Source: CAYRYU01 sp964428355 (GTDB taxonomy: Bacteria > Muiribacteriota > Ozemobacteria > Ozemobacterales > Ozemobacteraceae). From it: a DNA stretch of 10,898 nt. Shown piece after piece: positions 1-5,464 of this stretch (position 1 is the first letter of the stretch; the number at the start of each line of letters is the position of its first letter). The translations under genes and the position numbers were made by a program. Below the pieces are notes generated by a model. It ran no database searches. It was given only the letters and a program-made list of their open reading frames with translations, and had not been told where the DNA came from. The stretch is taken from positions 1 through 10,898 of the forward strand of contig CAYRYU010000160.1 in assembly GCA_964428355.1 (NCBI GenBank). Reading direction: 5' to 3'.

Positions 1-194
1 CCTTCGAAGCCGGCACGAGCCCCACGATGGGGCGAATGCGCCCGAAAAGCCAGGACGAACCGCAGGATGCGGCAGTGTCGGGCCAGGGCCAGGGATGGCC
101 CGTCCTTGGCCCGACGGGCGTAGTCCTTGAGGGCACGAGCCCCACGATGGGGCGAATGCGCCCGAAAAGCCAGGATGGCGTAGTCCTTGAGGGC
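1..194. repeat. Short direct repeats with hairpin potential, in frame with gene 1
   Basis: A 44-bp stretch at 12-55 is repeated without a mismatch at 132-175, exactly 120 bp apart. An 18-bp stretch at 117-134 (GGCGTAGTCCTTGAGGGC) recurs at 177-194, 60 bp apart. Together they suggest a 60-bp unit read as the 20-residue peptide GVVLEGTSPTMGRMRPKSQD. The 60 bp between the two long copies (56-116) is a different GC-rich segment. Each long copy contains two overlapping, mutually exclusive hairpins: GCCCC-ACGAT-GGGGC (19-33 and 139-153) and GGGCG-AATG-CGCCC (30-43 and 150-163). The segment between them also has GGCC-AGGGAT-GGCC. There is no stop codon in the gene 1 frame, and both ATGs available there (27 and 147) lie inside the hairpin loop. 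It resembles an interspersed palindromic repeat inserted into or next to a gene more than a normal protein domain. The family is not recognised. Confidence 0.8.
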
Positions 195-2483
195 GCCTCC
201 GCGGCGGTGTGTGAATATCCCTCCATCAGCCTTTCCCTGCAGGTTTCCAGCCTCGGTGTCAGCCTCCTGGACTCCTCCGGGAACCTTGCCGCAGGCCCGG
301 TTCCAACCGATGGATTCGGGCGGTTCCTCATTTCCGGTGTCCCTCCCGGTTTCAGCGGCGAGATCGTGGTCCTTGACCCCGGTGACCGCACAATCCTCCT
401 CGCAACCCTCGAGAACCTCCGGCAAAGCCGGGAAGGGATCATCGTAGGTCCTCTTTCGACCGCCGTCTCGACGATTTTCAGAACCGCCAGCGACGCGATC
501 GGGCTCTCGTCACTCGAACTGAAAATCGGAGGGGAATCCGCTGCGATAGCTTCGATGACCGTGGAGATCCGGCGATGGATTGAAGGCGGAACGGCGGGAA
601 ACGTAGCCGACGCCCTGATCGCGACCTTCGGCAGGGATATCCTCCGCGGGCTCGGCGGCCCCTTTCCCCCTGTCGCTACGCATTCAGGGCCGGTCACTCT
701 CGTCGAACCCCTACAGGGCGCCGTGTTCGAGGCCGGAAGTGACGTGAGATTGCTTGCCAGCGCTTCCCCCGACGGGCTCAGAAAGGTGGAGTTCTTCCAG
801 AACGGGTTCAAGATCGGAGAATCGGCACAGGCCCCATTCGGCTTCACCTGGGCCGCAGTCCCCTCCGGAACCTATACCCTTGTCGCAAAAGCCGTCCGGA
901 CCGATTGGTCCCGAACCACGTCTGCGGGCGTTTCGATCAGGGTCTCCCCACCGCCCAACCATCCCCCCCTGCAGGCGGTCATCGTCGAACCCGCATCGGG
1001 AGCACGAGGTGTTTTCGGTTCGGTGACCCTTCGGACGGGGATTTTTTCCGATCCCGATCCCGGTGATTATCACCTTAAAACCGATTGGGAAGTTTCGACC
1101 GATTCCGGGTTCTCTCCCGGCGGAATCGTCCGGAGCATCCACGGAGTGGCCGGGATGGAAGCCTCGGCCATCGTTACCGGCCTGGCCACGGGCACCACTT
1201 TCTGGGCACGGGCACGGCATTGTGACAACCTGGGCGGGGTGGGTTCCTGGTCCGAACCCTCTCCCTTCAGGACGATGGCTTTTTCCCCGACCATGGAGTG
1301 GGGGCGCTGCTACGGCGGATCGGGTGAGGATGTCCCGGGGGAGTCTCTTCTGATGAGGGATGGAAGACTCGTTGTTGCGGGAACCAGCCGTTCCGGGGAC
1401 GGCCAGGTGGCCCGGAACGAAGGCGGCCTCGACGCATGGGTCATCTGCCTTGATTCCTTTGGCGGAATCAGGTGGAAGAGGGTTTTCGGGGGAGTCGGTG
1501 CCGACAGGCCCGTCGGCCTCGTGGAAACCTCGAGCGGAACCTGTCTGGTTCTTTTTTCGTCCGACTCACCCGATGGCGACTTCGCGTGTTTCGGAAACGA
1601 CGGTCAACCGAGAATGGGAAAGCGAACCCTCGTCGCCGAAATCCTCCCCGACGGAACCACAGGGACCTCTTTCTTCCTTTTTCCGCCCCTTCTCGATTCG
1701 CCCGGCGGGCTTCTTACCGACTCCCAGGGCAAGACCATCGTCGCCGGAAACACGCGCTTTCGCGACGACGGGTTCGAAGCGGATTCCGCCTACGCCGCAA
1801 TCCTCCAGATCGATCCGGGCCCCTCGATCGGAGCCTCCTGGCGCGGAAAGGACTGGCGGGGAACGCTTCTGGCCAGGGTCCACCCTTGGGGCGACCCCGG
1901 CGGATTCACGGTCCTGGGAATCCGTGGGGAGGTTTCCTCCGGCACCGTAATGGGCTGGGCGATCCTTGCAGCAATCCGGGCCGACGGGACGATGGGCTGG
2001 CGGCAGACCATCACCGATCAGAGCGTCAGCCTCAACCTTGCGAATCCAGCGAACTTCGCGGTGAAATCCGCAGTCGCGGATGACGGAGGAGTACTTGTGA
2101 CCTACCCCTCAGGCCTGAACGCGATCGCGATGAAACTGGATGCCTCCGCCAAGGAAATCTGGCGCAAGACCTTGCTCTTCTTCCGCCCCGGGTCGCTCTG
2201 CCAGAAGACCGACGGGTCCGCACTTCTCGCGGGCATCGCTCCTCCCCCCTCGGGAGAACATGGCTGGTGCCACATGAAGGGAGTCGATCCATCGGGTGGC
2301 GCAATCGGTAACAGGAACTTCGGGGGAAACCAGGGAGCCGTAGAGTATGTCAGCGGAGTCCTTCCAACACCGGACAACGGGTTCTTCACCGTTTGTTACT
2401 CCGAGTCCACCGGCGGGGATGTCTCTGGGAACCATGGTGGAGGCGATTTCTGGGTGGTGAAATGGTCGAATCCGGACAGATGA
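3..2483 (+). CDS. Secreted Ig/FN3/beta-propeller protein, 5' end uncertain or outside the window
   Basis: The reading frame is open to the left edge, so the start shown is only the first in-frame codon. The ATG at 27 and the one at 147 both lie in the repeat and have no ribosome binding site. Numbering residues from 27: about 1-62 is repeat-derived; 70-115 resembles a carboxypeptidase-regulatory-like beta-sandwich (PTDGFGRFLISGVPPG); 140-205 is probably helical. Residues 223-309 form a bacterial Ig-like domain (VEFFQNGFKIG, FTWAAVPSGTYTLVAKAV). Residues 315-420 are FN3-like (GLATGTTFWARARHCDN, SEPSPFRT). Residues 423-815 are a beta-propeller of the GG-x-G-x-D / DxWV family (WGRCYGGSGEDV, GLDAWVICLD, SGNHGGGDFWVVKWS). 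Starting on the W-x-x-x-YGG strand and ending on the DFWVVKW strand fits a ring closed between first and last strands. No enzymatic motif is visible. It is probably exported and binding or structural, although no signal peptide lies in the window. Its TGA overlaps the next start, so it appears to be in an operon with the lipoprotein and the cyclase. Confidence 0.8.
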   Translation, partial: FEAGTSPTMGRMRPKSQDEPQDAAVSGQGQGWPVLGPTGVVLEGTSPTMGRMRPKSQDGVVLEGASAAVCEYPSISLSLQVSSLGVSLLDSSGNLAAGPVPTDGFGRFLISGVPPGFSGEIVVLDPGDRTILLATLENLRQSREGIIVGPLSTAVSTIFRTASDAIGLSSLELKIGGESAAIASMTVEIRRWIEGGTAGNVADALIATFGRDILRGLGGPFPPVATHSGPVTLVEPLQGAVFEAGSDVRLLASASPDGLRKVEFFQNGFKIGESAQAPFGFTWAAVPSGTYTLVAKAVRTDWSRTTSAGVSIRVSPPPNHPPLQAVIVEPASGARGVFGSVTLRTGIFSDPDPGDYHLKTDWEVSTDSGFSPGGIVRSIHGVAGMEASAIVTGLATGTTFWARARHCDNLGGVGSWSEPSPFRTMAFSPTMEWGRCYGGSGEDVPGESLLMRDGRLVVAGTSRSGDGQVARNEGGLDAWVICLDSFGGIRWKRVFGGVGADRPVGLVETSSGTCLVLFSSDSPDGDFACFGNDGQPRMGKRTLVAEILPDGTTGTSFFLFPPLLDSPGGLLTDSQGKTIVAGNTRFRDDGFEADSAYAAILQIDPGPSIGASWRGKDWRGTLLARVHPWGDPGGFTVLGIRGEVSSGTVMGWAILAAIRADGTMGWRQTITDQSVSLNLANPANFAVKSAVADDGGVLVTYPSGLNAIAMKLDASAKEIWRKTLLFFRPGSLCQKTDGSALLAGIAPPPSGEHGWCHMKGVDPSGGAIGNRNFGGNQGAVEYVSGVLPTPDNGFFTVCYSESTGGDVSGNHGGGDFWVVKWSNPDR

Positions 2484-5464
2484 TCAGGCGAATTCTCCTT
2501 CTGGGTTGTGCTTTTCTCCTTCTCATGCAGTGGGGCTGCGGAGGGGTTGGAGGAGGCGGAGGCACCGGTTTTTCGGCCGATTCCGAGAGAACCGCAATCG
2601 AGGGGGTCCTGAAGGGATTCATGTCTTCCGCCGGCCGGAAGGACTCCGGGGCAGCCCAGAGCTTTTTGTCGGAGGGTTTCCGGGCCCAGCAGACCGGAAA
2701 TGCCCTCGCCCAACTCCAGATAGTCGGATTCGGAGCCGACCCGCTGGATCCGACCGACAACGCCACTTTCACCTTCACCGTGCCGGAGGGTGGAATCTAC
2801 ATCGGATCGCCTGAATACGCCGAGGTTTTCGCATTCCTCGACGCCCCTACCGGGAACCGGATCAACCTCACCTTCAGGATGATCAAGCTCGAGGGCGACT
2901 GGTACATCAGCGATTTTTCCGTCACAACCGACTACACCGGGGCCATCCATATCACGACCTGCTTTCCACTCCACGTCGGGGATTACTGGAAATATCGCCA
3001 GATCGTGAACGGAAGCGAATCCCCCTACCTCGTTGTCAGGACCGTCGAATCGGTTTCCCAACCGGGAGGAGCCAGCCCGGTGTTCACGATCCGGGAAACC
3101 TTCGAACCCCTCAAATCCGGCTCTCTCCCAGCTCCGACCGGAGGCATGTTTTCCAGATACGGCGGCCTTCACCGGTTTTCGAACACGGGCGGGATCTGGG
3201 ACTACGGGCCCCCGCCCGACAACGGTTTCTACTCCGTCTTCGGCAATGCGCCCATTCCCCTCGCACCCGAGTGGGTCGGGGTCGGATCGACAACCTTCAC
3301 GCAGGCTGTCACCGAAACATTTCTTGGCAGATCGACCTCGGCACAGGGGTTCGCCCGGATCGCGCAACCATGGGATTACAAGGATCGGATGGGGGAGTTC
3401 CCCGCCATCGGCCTGGTTTTCTCGCTCGAGTATGCCCAGGGAGCAAGGTCACCCTTCTTCCCGACTTCTTTCGTGAAGAGATGGTGGTATCTGAAAGACG
3501 GCCTCGGAATCGTCGCCCAGTTCTTCGACGACGGGAATACCTGGACGACGCTCCAGGAGGAGTGGCTGGTCGAGGCTCGCGTCGCGGGGAAGATCCTCCG
3601 GCCAACCGACTGGCCCTTCGAAATCCTGACCGCGGGCCTCCTGTCGGATGGAAATGTGGGTGAACCTTTCCAGAAGGGATTGACCGCACGCTGGGGAACC
3701 CCTCCCCTGGTCTGGACGATCCGGTCCGGGCAACTTCCGTCCGGTCTCGTTCTGGACGCTTCGGGAGGCTCATTGTCCGGCACTCCCCTGACCGCGGGAA
3801 CATTCCGGTTCACGGTTGGGGTCGAAGACCAGAACGGGCGCAGCGCAACCAAGGAGTTCTCCCAGAAGATCAGGGAAGACATGGCGATCATCTCCCCTTC
3901 GGCTTTGCCCCCGGGCCGGGTCAATGAGCCGCTGTCAATCGCCCTGCAGGGGATCAACCTCCCGACCGGAGCCCGGTGGGGAGTGGCGTCTTTCACATCC
4001 CTCCCCGGTTGGCTCTCCCTTGGATCGGACACCGGTATCCTGACCGGAGTTCCGGGCCTTCCTGGCCGGTCCCTTTTCCAGATCTACGTTGAGGATCCCA
4101 GGACCCACCACCGGGCACAGAAGACTTTCGAACTGGTAATCCGTCCCCTGGTCAGCGGAACGATCTCGATTTCCGGGTGTCTGGCTTTCGGGGGGAACGA
4201 GGATCCCCTTTTTATCGTGAAGTTCCAGGACCAGAACGGTCAACCGGTCAACGTGGCCTCGGACTCACTCGTCCCTGATTCCTTTTCCCTCTTTGACAGG
4301 CTCGTTCAAAAAGCCGCCGGCCCCTCCACCACCCGAACCGCGCATCCATCCATGCTCACGATCCAGGATGGCGCGGTCCATCTCAGGTTCGCCTCCGGGA
4401 CGGTCGATATGCGCTCGACCACGTTGGAGCTCGTGGCGAGTGGCGTGTTCAGCGAGGACTTCACGAGAGTCTGTACCGCCGGGGCCTACGAACCCGACAA
4501 CCTCGGGAGGTTCAGGGATTTCACCCCATGGTCGGCTCTCCGAACCGATGGGGGCACAGCCATCCCGCGACGGATCTGTCTAGCGGATGACCCGACCGCG
4601 ACGGTTGCAAGCGAAGTCTTCATTTTGTACAAGGATTCTCTCCGTTGCGTTCCCATTGATTTCCGGAAGGAAGGGGCCCGTCCGTCGGTTTCCCTCGCGA
4701 CGGCCCGCGTGTCCGACTGGACGGGAAGCCAGCCCGGGAGCGACTTCGTGGACATCCGCGTCCCCGCGGGCGGGAAGAACGCTTTCATACTCCACGGGAC
4801 GACGACCTCGCCTTCCCTGCTGTCGGTTGGCCGCGGAGGCGCGGCGGCGAACTCCTGGTCCCTGAACGCGGATACCGCCTGGACGCCCTGTTCCGCACCA
4901 CGGTTCCTCGGCCTCCTCAACCTTGCCGGAAGCAAGGATCCGGTATTCCTGGTGGGAGACCGGACCTGGCTTCTCTCCTACGTTCTTCGTTCAGCCGACT
5001 TCACCCTGACCCAGACATCGTCCTTCGCCGCGCAGACCCGCGGAGTGACCGTGCGGGGCCAGGAAATCTTCACCCTTCTCGAAAACGGACAGGTGCGTTC
5101 CTTCCGGTACGATTCCGCTCAGGGCCTGATCGGGGGACAATCGGTCGGCACCCTCCCGACCGGGGGAATTCCCTACCCCTCGGTTCCGGAGCCCTCCAAC
5201 ACTTTCGGTTGGGACAAAGCCGGAACCAATTTGACATTCGACGTGGCGGACCCCGTGAACCATCGGCTTCTCCAGTTCAACCTCCAGACGAACCTGGTCT
5301 CCGGCCGTGAGCGCGGGGGCGACCCGGAGCTCACCTCGATCCGCGGGCGCCTGAACCGCCCGTTCAGTTTCGTCCGGTTCGACCCCGAGGGTCTCCGACA
5401 GTTCACGATCGTTGCCGACGCTGACGGGCTGCAGATTTTCGAGGATCGCGATGCCCAATACTGA
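2480..5464 (+). CDS. Lipoprotein with NTF2-like, two putative-Ig and C-terminal beta-rich domains
   Basis: This is a 994-residue protein if it begins at the ATG that overlaps the previous stop (ATGA, 2480-2483). That start gives a compact signal sequence, MIRRILLLGCAFLLLMQWGC, followed by a glycine-rich linker. Cys20 is the likely lipidated residue, though QWG before it is not a classic lipobox. An ATG at 2462 would only add six polar residues. Residues 36-152 resemble an NTF2/SnoaL-like domain (AIEGVLKGFMSS, SFLSEGFR, GDWYISDFSV). Residues 160-370 are a domain of unknown function opening with FPLHVGDYWKYR. Residues 378-467 and 469-556 are two putative-Ig (He_PIG-like) domains, with LPSGLVLDASGGSLSGTP and LPGWLSLGSDTGILTGVPG. 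The remainder is beta-rich, and about 808-994 could be an NHL- or propeller-like fold (DPVNHRLLQFNL, FTIVADADGLQIFED). No catalytic site is recognised. A role as a periplasmic or outer-membrane ligand-binding protein is inferred from the domains. It overlaps the cyclase gene by 14 bp. Confidence 0.87.
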   Translation: MIRRILLLGCAFLLLMQWGCGGVGGGGGTGFSADSERTAIEGVLKGFMSSAGRKDSGAAQSFLSEGFRAQQTGNALAQLQIVGFGADPLDPTDNATFTFTVPEGGIYIGSPEYAEVFAFLDAPTGNRINLTFRMIKLEGDWYISDFSVTTDYTGAIHITTCFPLHVGDYWKYRQIVNGSESPYLVVRTVESVSQPGGASPVFTIRETFEPLKSGSLPAPTGGMFSRYGGLHRFSNTGGIWDYGPPPDNGFYSVFGNAPIPLAPEWVGVGSTTFTQAVTETFLGRSTSAQGFARIAQPWDYKDRMGEFPAIGLVFSLEYAQGARSPFFPTSFVKRWWYLKDGLGIVAQFFDDGNTWTTLQEEWLVEARVAGKILRPTDWPFEILTAGLLSDGNVGEPFQKGLTARWGTPPLVWTIRSGQLPSGLVLDASGGSLSGTPLTAGTFRFTVGVEDQNGRSATKEFSQKIREDMAIISPSALPPGRVNEPLSIALQGINLPTGARWGVASFTSLPGWLSLGSDTGILTGVPGLPGRSLFQIYVEDPRTHHRAQKTFELVIRPLVSGTISISGCLAFGGNEDPLFIVKFQDQNGQPVNVASDSLVPDSFSLFDRLVQKAAGPSTTRTAHPSMLTIQDGAVHLRFASGTVDMRSTTLELVASGVFSEDFTRVCTAGAYEPDNLGRFRDFTPWSALRTDGGTAIPRRICLADDPTATVASEVFILYKDSLRCVPIDFRKEGARPSVSLATARVSDWTGSQPGSDFVDIRVPAGGKNAFILHGTTTSPSLLSVGRGGAAANSWSLNADTAWTPCSAPRFLGLLNLAGSKDPVFLVGDRTWLLSYVLRSADFTLTQTSSFAAQTRGVTVRGQEIFTLLENGQVRSFRYDSAQGLIGGQSVGTLPTGGIPYPSVPEPSNTFGWDKAGTNLTFDVADPVNHRLLQFNLQTNLVSGRERGGDPELTSIRGRLNRPFSFVRFDPEGLRQFTIVADADGLQIFEDRDAQY
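5441..5445 (+). promoter_or_regulatory. Ribosome binding site of the cyclase gene
   Basis: GAGGA lies five bases before the ATG at 5451, inside the last codons of the lipoprotein gene. It decides the start: the upstream in-frame TTG at 5412 has no comparable site. With the 14-bp gene overlap it suggests that the cyclase is translated by coupling or reinitiation after the lipoprotein. Confidence 0.7.

Noticed and set aside
12..175. CRISPR-like repeats
   Set aside because: There are only two long copies, the intervening 76 bp itself contains part of the repeat unit, and there are no cas genes. The hairpins and preserved reading frame fit an interspersed repeat better.
2393..2479. Earlier starts for the lipoprotein (2393 or ATG at 2462)
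   Set aside because: They would put polar residues before the positively charged start of the signal peptide. The ATG at 2480 in the ATGA overlap gives a normal signal peptide.
2396..3367. Open frame of 323 codons on the - strand
   Set aside because: It is opposite the start of the lipoprotein gene, where the + strand has a signal peptide and an NTF2-like domain. It is a composition artefact.
5412..5450. Upstream TTG start for the cyclase
   Set aside because: No ribosome binding site precedes it, while GAGGA stands at good distance before the ATG at 5451.
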